Assembly: GCA_017509605.1 (NCBI GenBank)
Contig: JAFWPH010000028.1
Location: 1-64,000, forward strand
Direction: 5' to 3'
DNA from: Bacteroidaceae bacterium
Lineage (GTDB): Bacteria; Bacteroidota; Bacteroidia; Bacteroidales; Bacteroidaceae
Length of the DNA stretch: 64,000 bases
Under the pieces are notes generated by a model that saw nothing but the letters and a program-made list of their open reading frames with translations, made no database searches and had not been told where the DNA came from. Shown here one piece after another: positions 17,133 to 25,678 of this stretch; positions within the stretch are counted from its first letter, which is position 1, and every line of letters begins with the position of its first letter. Made by a program: the position numbers and the translations under genes.

Positions 17133-18641
17133 TTATACATTAGGTAAGTAAAAGTCCATATAACGCGGATCAGAGGGGAGGAACTCTCCGATAGTGAAGT
17201 CGTAGATGCTCAGTTCGATTCTGTAGGGTTGCTTCTTGTTGGACAAAGACCTCGCGCTTTTGTAGAGCAGCCGCATGGGTATAGTCAGTTCCACTCCAGA
17301 GAAATTGGAATCATTGTATTTGGGCGTGAAATGATACCTGCAGTTCATTTGTTTTGACTTGGCAGTGGCGTAATCTTCATCGTCGCAAGTCATGAAGTTC
17401 CCATCATTGTCGTAGAAATAGGCGCTGCAGACGCATTCGTCGCCTTGACATCCCTTGATGTTGAAGCCCGTAGTGATGGTGAACATGAACTCACCGTTAA
17501 CAACTGTGTTTTGGTCCGTAGCAATGATGCCGAAGGTACAGGATTTGTCCCCTTCAGTAGTCTGGGGATTCGATTCTCCAATACTCTTGCTCATCCATTC
17601 TTTGAAGTCCAGCACAGCTTTTATTCTTTCCTTTCTGTCTGCTTCAGTAATCTCTCCAATAAAAGGCCTCAGTTCATCGAGTTGATTTTCCACTTCTTCA
17701 GCCCAGAACTGAGCCTCCATTTGTTGTTTCAACGCCGGTTGGTCATAGACTGGACCATCGAAAGCCAGCCCATAGACCAGCTTATCAAGCTCACGCAGCA
17801 CTTTGCGGATGTCTGTCTTGCTGAAAAACCCAGTGATTTTATCCCAATCTGAAGGATTGTCCTTGTCGATTAAGGCCACATAACATGTCTCAACAAATAC
17901 CCTGGGAAAAATACCCGTCAATTCGGTGTTGCCCAAAATCTTGTTGTATCCATGTCTGTCGTTCTTATTGTACAGGATGGCGACTGTTAGATTCGACTTG
18001 GTAGCACGGTTTAAAACGTTGAGGTTTCTGGAATCAAGGCAGTCTGTGATTCTGTTGAGGTCGGGGGTATTAAAGGAAACGTTGAGGCTATCGCCTAATT
18101 GGTCCTTGTCTTGTAAGAATTGGATGAGGCAGGGGGTGTATTTGCGATAATCTCCAGGAATCTTCCTTTCATTGATCTCATAATAATGGATGGCAATGAA
18201 AGTAAGAGACACAGCTTCCAACTCATATTGCTCATCCTCTCCCAGTTCTCCCGCAGGGAGGTTTAACTGATATTCCTCGTTCTGAGGCATGGGCAGCTGG
18301 CATTTGCGGAAAACCTCAAGCAAACGCTCCTTCTGATCTTCTTCACGAGGCATCACAATAAAAAATTCAGTAATGAAGTCGGCTGCGAACTGCTTGGTTT
18401 CTTGGTCATATTCACGGATATTCTCAAGGGCCTTCTCATGGTCTGAATAGATAGATGTGCAAAGGTTGATATAATCTTCTACCTCACTGTAAGGGAACTC
18501 CTCCTGCTTGGAGATGAAATCCTTTAAAGATTCAATCTCATCGTAAAATAACTCGTCAGTGCCTTTAATATAGACCACTGCCCTGAACATCTGAAAGAGG
18601 TAAACGGTATTGTACTCATTGAAGTTATCAATTTTTTGCAT
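17133..18641 (-). CDS. Hypothetical 502-residue protein of unrecognised family
   Basis: The first ~130 residues form a helical domain shared with the downstream short paralogue. The middle is helical and acidic. The last ~130 residues look beta-rich, with several cysteines (GCQGDECVCSAYFYD) and an immunoglobulin-like or tail-domain feel (LYKSARSLSNKKQPYRIEL). No signal peptide or membrane segment is seen. No family was recognised, so no function is offered. The gap to the paralogue is only 16 bp, suggesting one operon read from a promoter just upstream. Confidence 0.7.
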   Translation of the reverse strand: MQKIDNFNEYNTVYLFQMFRAVVYIKGTDELFYDEIESLKDFISKQEEFPYSEVEDYINLCTSIYSDHEKALENIREYDQETKQFAADFITEFFIVMPREEDQKERLLEVFRKCQLPMPQNEEYQLNLPAGELGEDEQYELEAVSLTFIAIHYYEINERKIPGDYRKYTPCLIQFLQDKDQLGDSLNVSFNTPDLNRITDCLDSRNLNVLNRATKSNLTVAILYNKNDRHGYNKILGNTELTGIFPRVFVETCYVALIDKDNPSDWDKITGFFSKTDIRKVLRELDKLVYGLAFDGPVYDQPALKQQMEAQFWAEEVENQLDELRPFIGEITEADRKERIKAVLDFKEWMSKSIGESNPQTTEGDKSCTFGIIATDQNTVVNGEFMFTITTGFNIKGCQGDECVCSAYFYDNDGNFMTCDDEDYATAKSKQMNCRYHFTPKYNDSNFSGVELTIPMRLLYKSARSLSNKKQPYRIELSIYDFTIGEFLPSDPRYMDFYLPNV

Positions 18642-18678
18642 ACTGACAGGTTTTTGGGTTAAAAAATGGTTGATTGTG

Positions 18679-18710
18679 CAAATGTACGCTATTCTTTAGA
18701 ATAAACGAAA
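18679..18710 (-). promoter_or_regulatory. Promoter of the paralogous hypothetical pair
   Basis: On the minus strand a TACATTTG box (18679-18686) lies 38 bp before the ATG at 18641, with a TTTCG-like -33 element near 18706-18710. It is divergent from the promoter of the DUF3846-like gene. Confidence 0.65.
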
Positions 18711-18735
18711 ATTTAGTAATTTTTATTTGAAAAAG

Positions 18736-18767
18736 TTTTTATAAATGAGGTTTTATGTGTATTTTTG
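18736..18767 (+). promoter_or_regulatory. Promoter of the DUF3846-like gene
   Basis: TATTTTTG at 18760-18767 lies 38 bp before ATG 18805; a T-rich element at 18736-18740 sits at -33 distance but is not an exact TTTG. Confidence 0.6.
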
Positions 18768-18804
18768 TGAACACATAAAAATAGACTAAAAAACACATAA
18801 GCCC

Positions 18805-19278
18805 ATGACAACAACCCCATTCCAAATTACCAATGACGAGAGTTTTCTCCCGTCAGTGATTCTTATCTGGCCTTCGGGTCATCTTGAGGTGGTGGAAGCC
18901 GATGTGAGCCAGATGAAGAGTTACCGTGAGATGGCCGAAGAACTGATTCGTGCTGATGGACTGGATGCCGTTCATTTTTCTCCAGCATTGACACAGGTGA
19001 AGGAGATTGTAGGACTGAGCATGAATGTGGCGATGTATGTGGACCGTGACGCAAACGCCAAGGGTCTGCCCGACAACGCCATCGGCACCATTCTCTACGG
19101 ACAAGGAAGTGAGATACGGGGACCCATCATCATCTCGTTGGAAGACCAGCGGTACGACTGCTACAGTTTCACCACACTGGATGACCTCGTGGATACCTAC
19201 AATGCTATCAACGATGTCTGCGACGGACTGCTTATCATCAAGGATGAGGATGACGGTCGCTATGATCCGTACGCTTAG
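18805..19278 (+). CDS. DUF3846-like hypothetical protein
   Basis: A 157-residue soluble protein. Its central part (MYVDRDANAKGLPDNAIGTI, then GPIIISLEDQ) resembles the DUF3846 core, where a residue run equivalent to 'NEEGKLxGLPxNRxLG...GxxxI' is followed by a conserved G-strand. DUF3846 is common in phages and mobile elements, and its function is unknown. The C-terminal tail is very acidic (KDEDDGRYDPYA). The similarity was judged by eye and is modest. It has its own promoter, divergent from the preceding operon. Confidence 0.55.
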   Translation: MTTTPFQITNDESFLPSVILIWPSGHLEVVEADVSQMKSYREMAEELIRADGLDAVHFSPALTQVKEIVGLSMNVAMYVDRDANAKGLPDNAIGTILYGQGSEIRGPIIISLEDQRYDCYSFTTLDDLVDTYNAINDVCDGLLIIKDEDDGRYDPYA

Positions 19279-19525
19279 GGCATTGACCATTAGATAAAAT
19301 GCTCACGCTCGGCATAGTGCAAACGAGTTTGCCCTCTGCTCTCGCTTAATCGCATTTTTGAGCATTGACCATTGACCATTAGACAAAATGCTCGCGCTCG
19401 ATATAGCTCAAGCATGCACAGCACAATTGCTTTTATTGCTGTAGTATCGTCCAGCACGAAAGTGCTTAACTCCCCCTTTTAACTCCCCCTTAGATTCATT
19501 TTGTAACTAAATACATTATCATCTT
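19279..19525. repeat. Repeat-rich intergenic region
   Basis: No gene. It holds ATTGACCATT-type units at 19280-19292 and 19362-19381, a palindromic 'CTCGGCATAG...CTCTGCTCTCG' element at 19308-19344, a degenerate partial copy near 19386-19402, and two AACTCCCCCTT units at 19468-19492. All are dispersed repeat families seen elsewhere in this window. Confidence 0.6.
19308..19344 (+). repeat. Palindromic interspersed element, copy A
   Basis: Left border CTCGGCATAG (19308-19317), a hairpin GCAAAC-GA-GTTTGC (19319-19332) and right border CTCTGCTCTCG (19334-19344). The same borders enclose a different hairpin in copies B and C. TTTG in the right arm is followed 21 bp later by CATTTTTG (19353-19360), a one-base-off promoter. 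Confidence 0.65.
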
Positions 19526-21226
19526 ATGGCAACAGCATGTTTAATAAATATCTATGAGAGTTATAGCGACCGGGGTGCTTTCGTGCAGAAGGCTCCGTGG
19601 ATGTCAAAAGAGATAGACGAGGAAGAACTCGTGGTCGGTAATCCCTTGCCTCAATGGAACAGTTTCCCTGCTCCCTTAGTGAAGTTCTACGATGGAAAGC
19701 GGCTGGACTTAGAGTATGAAGGCAAGATCTATAGCATCAAGACGGGCGAGGAGATAGAGCTCACGAGGTGGATGTCCTCGCAACAATATGGTGTGACTTG
19801 TGAGCACATCCAGTGTGTGAAGGTTGTGCCTATGGAGATTATCTATAAAGGCAACTGGCAGTCCGGCTCGACCATACGGCAAGTGCTGGAAGGTCCTGTG
19901 GGTGACGGTGAGGTTTGGTATCCCAACGGCGACAAGTTCAAGGGCTATTTCCACCTCAGTTTCGCCAGCATCAACGGCCCCGCCTACGCTGCTGAGGGAC
20001 GTTATGACTTCGCTGACGGCAGTTATATCGAACATGCCTGGTTGGTGACCTCTTCCAATCGCAAGACCTTCTTCCTGACGGGCGTCTATCGCATCAAGCA
20101 TCCCGATGCAGAAGATAGTATTGCGATGTTCTTGCGGGGCAAGCGTTATGGCTTCGAGTTGACGTTCCGCAAGACGCTTTCGAGTTTTCCTCCTGATCCC
20201 CATGCCAAAGAATGGTATGCCAACGAACGGATATGGCATGGTCCCGATGGCAGTAATGACGACCCAGAGGTGTTGGACTATGATATTGACGAGACCGATG
20301 TGAACAGCATACGGCTCACGCTCAAGCTCAGGACAAGAGAGGGAATAAATTATAAAGTGATCCAGAAGGGAGGCCGTTATGAGGCCAACAAATACGATCA
20401 AATGATTTACGACCCGTCGGTCAAAAGCACCCTCTACTATCCTAATGGCGACAGCATCGACCATTACGGGAGCTGCGTCAGATGTTTCCACCCCTATGAC
20501 GGTTGGATTACCATACACAATGCCAAGACTGGCAAGATGCGTTCCGAGGAGTGGAAGAAAGGGGAGATGGTAAACGCTCAGGAATGGAAATATGACATCG
20601 GTGCGTCGAAGAGCCTTGAACTGCCTGACCCCTTCGGGCAAGGCATGGCGCAGGCTAATGTCTGGGCCATCGGCCGGACCAAGGGTCATATCGAATATGC
20701 CTACGGGGAGTGGGTCTATGACGGAAAGATGGTCGACAACCGTCCCGAGGGGCATGGCGTGCTTGTGGGCGACCGTTTCCGTCATGAGGGTTGCCGCTAT
20801 GAGGGCGAGTTCCATGAGGGTCGTTGCCATGGCAAGGGGGTCTTCGAGAACACCAAGGCAGGGATTCGTCAGGAGGGTATGTTTGTGGCGGGTGTCTATC
20901 AGGAGCCGAACGCCGCAACAGCGCCCATCACCTTGCATGCCAGATATGGTCATCAGCACTGGTCGGCCAGCGGTTCGGGTGACTGGACGTATGAGGAGTG
21001 TGACTTTGAGCCAAAGTTAGGAAGGTTGATTTTCGTGGGTTTTGGCGACATCGAGATAGCTCGTATTGAGAAAGACTGTATCACCTTGACGCAACACGAC
21101 AAGACTTATATGCTCGCACCTGGATGTGAGTTGCATTTCTCCGCTGAAATTGAGGGCCGCGAATGGAGCGACGGTTGTTCGTATGACGGTGATGATTATT
21201 CGCTGGCACTGACTTGGAAAGAATAG
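19526..21226 (+). CDS. MORN-repeat hypothetical protein
   Basis: A 566-residue soluble protein with scattered MORN-type repeats, each a beta hairpin of form 'Y-G-w--G---G-G---f-dG'. Clear examples are VWYPNGDKFKGYFHLSF (~131-147), YAYGEWVYDGKMVDNRPEGHG (within ~390-412, shown up to 20 residues here as the stretch from AYGEW to PEGHG) and YEGEFHEGRCHGKGVF (~427-442). No signal peptide is present. MORN repeats bind lipids or other proteins; in bacteria they are often in toxin-immunity or scaffold-like proteins. It is separated from the DUF3846-like gene by a repeat-rich gap, so an operon is uncertain. Confidence 0.65.
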   Translation: MATACLINIYESYSDRGAFVQKAPWMSKEIDEEELVVGNPLPQWNSFPAPLVKFYDGKRLDLEYEGKIYSIKTGEEIELTRWMSSQQYGVTCEHIQCVKVVPMEIIYKGNWQSGSTIRQVLEGPVGDGEVWYPNGDKFKGYFHLSFASINGPAYAAEGRYDFADGSYIEHAWLVTSSNRKTFFLTGVYRIKHPDAEDSIAMFLRGKRYGFELTFRKTLSSFPPDPHAKEWYANERIWHGPDGSNDDPEVLDYDIDETDVNSIRLTLKLRTREGINYKVIQKGGRYEANKYDQMIYDPSVKSTLYYPNGDSIDHYGSCVRCFHPYDGWITIHNAKTGKMRSEEWKKGEMVNAQEWKYDIGASKSLELPDPFGQGMAQANVWAIGRTKGHIEYAYGEWVYDGKMVDNRPEGHGVLVGDRFRHEGCRYEGEFHEGRCHGKGVFENTKAGIRQEGMFVAGVYQEPNAATAPITLHARYGHQHWSASGSGDWTYEECDFEPKLGRLIFVGFGDIEIARIEKDCITLTQHDKTYMLAPGCELHFSAEIEGREWSDGCSYDGDDYSLALTWKE

Positions 21227-21259
21227 GGACGATAGTTTTGTTGCAGATGCACCATTCCA

Positions 21260-22513
21260 TTATTGTCCGATAGCCTGCCGATACTCCAGCAGTTTGTTCT
21301 GGTAGTCGGCGTAAGTATCGGTATGACGGTCAAGGGCCTGTTGGTAGAGTAGTTGCGCTTCCAGCAGGTCTGTCATTTTTGATATTCCAGCGCGGTAGTA
21401 GTCGCGGTTCAAGCGGAGGTTCTCTTCAGCTTGCTCTATGCTGCGCTCGGCGATGTTGATTTGCTGTCGCGCCTCAATCACGTCGTTGTAGGCCTTCTGC
21501 ATCCGTATCTTCAGCAGCTCGGATTTGTCTTGTTGCTCCTCCACGGCTTTCAGGTGCTCTATCTTCTTGCGTTTGATAGTATGCGACCCTCCCCACCAGT
21601 CGGAGATAGGGATACTGACGGTGGCGAAGACCATGCCGAAGGTGCGGTCATTGTCGAGCAAGTTGTGGTAGTTGTAGCCAGCTCCGACAGCCACTGACGG
21701 CATGTTCTGTCCGACAGCCAGTTTGTGTTGCAGGTTGGCAGCTTCCACCTGTTTGCCGAGAAGTTGGTATTCGGGCAGACTATGAACATCGCCCGTTGGC
21801 TCCTCAGAAAAATCTACTGCTCGGCTATCCTTATGTTCAATGACGAATGAGGTGTCGCGAAGTCCGCAGTATTGTGCCAGCAACAGCTTTAAGATAGAGA
21901 TCGCATTTTGTATCTTGAGTTTCTGGCTCTCGGTGTCGTTCTGCCTTAGCTGCACCTGCAGGAGGTCGTTGCGCATGGCCACACCTGCACGCACGGCCAC
22001 ATCCACATCCTTGTGAATGTCTGCGAGGAGTGTTTCCACAACGGCGATGGTCTTGAGTTTCTCTTGGAGCGAGATGATTTGCCAGAAATACTGCTCGGCT
22101 GTTTTCTCCACTTCGTTTTCTGATAATTGCATTTGCAGCATGGCCACGTCCTCTCCGATTTTGGCCAGTCGGTTGCCATTTATTATTTGTCCACCAACAA
22201 AGACGGGTTGTGTGGCGTTGATACTTGCGATTGTGCCGTTTTTCATCATGGACATACTCATACCCATCATATCCATTTTGGCCATATCGCGGTTGGCATT
22301 GAACCATGCCGCTGTTCCGCTGACACTGGGGAAGTATTTTGTGAAAGCCTCCTTGCGTTGGTGTTGTGCGGCATCAATACTCCTTTGTGCATTGCGGATG
22401 GATATATTGTTGTGGCGTGCGGAATCGAGGATTTGTTCCAGTGTATAGACAGTCTGTGCAGAGCAGATGGCACTTGTCAAAAAGGCAGCTACAATTAAGA
22501 TGAATTTATTCAT
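21260..22513 (-). CDS. TolC-family outer membrane efflux channel
   Basis: A 417-residue outer membrane factor with a signal peptide (NKFILIVAAFLTSAICSAQ). The mature protein is the long coiled-coil/beta pattern of OEP proteins: paired helical stretches with 'A..N.....Q' heptads (DSARHNNISIRNAQRSIDAA) and a second repeat (AERSIEQAEENLRLNRDYYR, GISKMTDLLEAQLLYQQALD). It is the last gene of a three-gene minus-strand operon with an RND pump and its adaptor, 21 bp after the pump. It would form the outer-membrane exit duct of the tripartite exporter. Confidence 0.9.
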   Translation of the reverse strand: MNKFILIVAAFLTSAICSAQTVYTLEQILDSARHNNISIRNAQRSIDAAQHQRKEAFTKYFPSVSGTAAWFNANRDMAKMDMMGMSMSMMKNGTIASINATQPVFVGGQIINGNRLAKIGEDVAMLQMQLSENEVEKTAEQYFWQIISLQEKLKTIAVVETLLADIHKDVDVAVRAGVAMRNDLLQVQLRQNDTESQKLKIQNAISILKLLLAQYCGLRDTSFVIEHKDSRAVDFSEEPTGDVHSLPEYQLLGKQVEAANLQHKLAVGQNMPSVAVGAGYNYHNLLDNDRTFGMVFATVSIPISDWWGGSHTIKRKKIEHLKAVEEQQDKSELLKIRMQKAYNDVIEARQQINIAERSIEQAEENLRLNRDYYRAGISKMTDLLEAQLLYQQALDRHTDTYADYQNKLLEYRQAIGQ

Positions 22514-22534
22514 TTCTGTGATATGTTGTAAAAA

Positions 22535-25500
22535 TCATTTCGTTGACACTTTCCAATAGACGACAGGCAGCATAGTGACCACCATGATGAGCGAGCCGAT
22601 TCCACCAGCGAAAATGGTGACGCCCACAGGCATCCAGAACGACGACTGGGCGATAATCATTGGCACCACACCCACAGCCGTGGTGGCCGTGGTGAGGAAA
22701 ATAGGCACCATTCGTCGCTTGCCCGCTTCATAGGCAGCCTGTCGCACAGCCTTGTTGTAGGCCTCTCGATCTACATTCCAGTCGCCATGCTCCGCGACGT
22801 GTTTTTTCATCAGTTCGATGGCATGTTCAAAGATGAGTATCTCGTTGCGCATGATCATTCCCATCAGTGTGATGAGGCCAAAGATGGAAGTCAGTCCCAA
22901 AGCCCGGTTCATGAGGCAGAGGCCGATGAGCGCTCCTGGGGTCATCAACGCGAGAGCTGCCATGCAGATGGTTGTGATGCCGTATTTTTTGAAGTTGAAC
23001 AATAGGAAGAAGAACACAATGACCATGGCAATGGCTATGCCTCCGAAGATCTGTGGCAGTGCCTCGTTGCCATACTCTATCTCACCGCCCACTTCAGTGC
23101 GCACTCCCTGTGGCAGTTTTATTTCCTGCTGCATGATGTGTGCGATTCGCTGTTCCACGGGTGCGGTATAGACACCTTGTGCAAACTGTGCGGTCACCGT
23201 CAGACACCGTTCTCCTCCTCGGTGCATGATCCGACTTTCACTCCATTTGGGTTTCACGGTAGCGATTTGTCTGAGCGGCACTGTGCTGTTGCTTTGGTTG
23301 ATGGCGGAAGAAACCATGGACGTAGGCGAAGCAATGCCGAGGTTGGCGACATCGGAGAAGGTCATGTCGGCATCGTCCTTCACCACGATGGGCAGTTCAT
23401 AATCGTCCTCCCAGATTTGCCCAACCCTCAAGTCGCTTGATGTGGCCGACAGCGCCAATTGGGCTGTGGTTCTTGTGATTCCAAGTTGCACCGACTTGAC
23501 GGGGTCGAGTTCCACACTGATGATGGGGTAAGGCTGGTAGTAGTCGTTGTGCACCCACTCCAGTTCTGGCATCTGTCTCATGCGCTGCATCATTCGTTCT
23601 GCCGCTATATGCAACGAGTCGAGGTTGTCACCATAGAAGCGGTATTCGAGTTCTGTCACCTCAAGATAGTCCAGCCTTTTGAATTTGACGTATGCTTTGG
23701 GGAAGGATTCTCCCAGCATCGGTTGGTATTTAGCGAGAAGTCTCAGTGTGGCTTTGTCGGACTTGGTGTTCACGATGAATTGCGCGTAGTTGGTGCCAGC
23801 CATTTGAGGAGCGTAGGCATCCATGAATCTCGGTGATGAGCATCCGATGAACCCTGTGATTCCCACCACATCCTCGTCCTTCTGCATGATGTGTCGCACC
23901 GAATCCGCAATGGCTTCGGTCTCAGCCAAGCCCATTCCGTCGGGCAGGAAGATCTCGACTGCGAACTGGTCCCGGTCGGCGTAGGGGAAGAGGCGGATTT
24001 TCAGTGTCGGGGCAATCAGTGTTGAGGCCAGAATGACAGCTATTCCGCCCAGAATTGTAATCCAGGGATGGTGGAAGGTGGCGTCGAGCACCTTGTTGTA
24101 TGTTTTTTGCACCCAATTCGTGATGGCGTTGCCATTTGAATTCACTTTCTCAGGTTTGATCAGCCTCATCTCGAGGAAAGGAATGACTGTGACGGCCAAG
24201 ATAAGTGATACCATGAGGTTGATGGTGATGGTCCACGGGAAATCCTTCAGGCAGTCATGGAACATGCCTTTCATGGTGATGAGGAAAGGGAAGAAGATAG
24301 CGCAGATGCAGATGGTGGCGAGCATCATGGGCATGAAATACTGACGTGCGGACTCCATGGCTGCCTGTTTGGGCGCATAGCCCTTGCCCAGATATTCGAG
24401 ATATCCGTCGATGACCACAATGGCGTTATCGACCACCATACCCAGCACCACGATGAGGGCCGCCAAGGTGACGATGTTCAGTTCGATGCCAGCCATGTAC
24501 ATGATGGACACCGAGACAAAGGTGCTTAACGGGATGGTGATGGCCGCCACAATGGCAGAGCGCAAGGGGAAGAGCACCATCATCACGAGAATGATGATGG
24601 CCATTGAGATGAGCAGGTCTCGAAGGAAGTCGCTGACACTCATTGCCACCACTTTGGGCTTGTCGGCTATGCGTGTGACTTTCACGTCGGAAGGCAGTTC
24701 CTTCTCTCGGAAGTCGTCGAGCAACTGGTCTATTTCGTCTCCATACTGAACGACATTGTTGCCAGGCGTCATTTCCATTGACAGCAGCAAGCACGGATGG
24801 CCATCTTGCTCAATACGGCTCGACATGGGTTCGTATTCCCTGACCACGTGTGCCACATCCCTCACCCTCACAACCTTGCCAGTAGAGGGGTCGCTGAATA
24901 TGATTTGGTTAGCGACCTCTTCCTCGCTGTTCTCTTGTGCTTCCACGTGTATGGGAATGTGCTGGTCGTCATCGCTGATGCTACCGCTCATCGTGGTGAT
25001 GCCTTGTGCCTGCAGCCTCGAGAAGAGTATCTGCTGCCCTATGCCGTAGGCCTGTAGCCTTTGTCGGTCGATGTACAATGATATCTGCTCTTTCTGCTCA
25101 CCGTAGGTCTTTACGTTGGCAACAGATGGTATTCGCCTGAGTCTGTCGCTGAGTTCGTCGCTGTATTGTTTCAGTTCGCGGTAGCTTCGCTGTTCGCTTT
25201 CAATGGCGATGAGCAAAGCCGACGTGTTGCCAAAGTCATCGTTCACCACGATTCCCACTACTCCTGTCGGCAACTGCGGCTTGAAGGTATTGAGTCCATG
25301 CTTGATCTTGCTCCAAACCTCGTCTTTGTTGTTCACCTCGTCGTTGAGTCTCACCATCACAATGCAGAGACCGTTCTGAGAGGTGGTTGTTGTCTTGGAC
25401 CGATTCACTTCACCGAAAGTGAAAAGGTAGCGTTCTAACGGGCGTGCCACCTGTTGCTCCACCTCCTCAGATGTGGCCCCAGGATAAACAGCCACGACCA

Positions 25501-25657
25501 CGCCTTGGCGTATTATGGCATGTGGGAATTCGTCCTTCGGCATATCCCACATCCCGTAGATGCCCAACACGAAAAGAATGCTGATAATTAGCAGTGCTAT
25601 GGAATAGTGTTCCAATGGCCACTTGAGCCATTCCATCTTCTTTCCCATAATCGTCAA
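22535..25657 (-). CDS. RND efflux pump permease (AcrB/MexF-like)
   Basis: A 1040-residue inner-membrane transporter of the RND superfamily. It has the N-terminal helix (HYSIALLIISILFVLGIYG), the first porter domain, TM2-6 with the proton-relay region (LIVVLGMVVDNAIVVIDGYLE, shown in part, near 395-415), a second porter domain and TM8-12 (FGLITLMGMIMRNEILIFEH; VGVVPMIIAQSSFWMPVGV). The paired aspartates of the proton relay appear in the 'GMVVDNAIVVID' segment. The length fits drug or lipid-exporting RND pumps rather than metal pumps. It is encoded between adaptor and outer-membrane channel. Substrate unknown. Confidence 0.9.
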   Translation of the reverse strand: MTIMGKKMEWLKWPLEHYSIALLIISILFVLGIYGMWDMPKDEFPHAIIRQGVVVAVYPGATSEEVEQQVARPLERYLFTFGEVNRSKTTTTSQNGLCIVMVRLNDEVNNKDEVWSKIKHGLNTFKPQLPTGVVGIVVNDDFGNTSALLIAIESEQRSYRELKQYSDELSDRLRRIPSVANVKTYGEQKEQISLYIDRQRLQAYGIGQQILFSRLQAQGITTMSGSISDDDQHIPIHVEAQENSEEEVANQIIFSDPSTGKVVRVRDVAHVVREYEPMSSRIEQDGHPCLLLSMEMTPGNNVVQYGDEIDQLLDDFREKELPSDVKVTRIADKPKVVAMSVSDFLRDLLISMAIIILVMMVLFPLRSAIVAAITIPLSTFVSVSIMYMAGIELNIVTLAALIVVLGMVVDNAIVVIDGYLEYLGKGYAPKQAAMESARQYFMPMMLATICICAIFFPFLITMKGMFHDCLKDFPWTITINLMVSLILAVTVIPFLEMRLIKPEKVNSNGNAITNWVQKTYNKVLDATFHHPWITILGGIAVILASTLIAPTLKIRLFPYADRDQFAVEIFLPDGMGLAETEAIADSVRHIMQKDEDVVGITGFIGCSSPRFMDAYAPQMAGTNYAQFIVNTKSDKATLRLLAKYQPMLGESFPKAYVKFKRLDYLEVTELEYRFYGDNLDSLHIAAERMMQRMRQMPELEWVHNDYYQPYPIISVELDPVKSVQLGITRTTAQLALSATSSDLRVGQIWEDDYELPIVVKDDADMTFSDVANLGIASPTSMVSSAINQSNSTVPLRQIATVKPKWSESRIMHRGGERCLTVTAQFAQGVYTAPVEQRIAHIMQQEIKLPQGVRTEVGGEIEYGNEALPQIFGGIAIAMVIVFFFLLFNFKKYGITTICMAALALMTPGALIGLCLMNRALGLTSIFGLITLMGMIMRNEILIFEHAIELMKKHVAEHGDWNVDREAYNKAVRQAAYEAGKRRMVPIFLTTATTAVGVVPMIIAQSSFWMPVGVTIFAGGIGSLIMVVTMLPVVYWKVSTK

Positions 25658-25678
25658 TGTTCAATGAATGGTCAATGG

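Noticed and set aside
19709-20959. 416-codon open frame on the minus strand
   Set aside because: It lies wholly antisense to the MORN-repeat gene, has no promoter or start context, and its composition follows from the codon bias of the sense gene.
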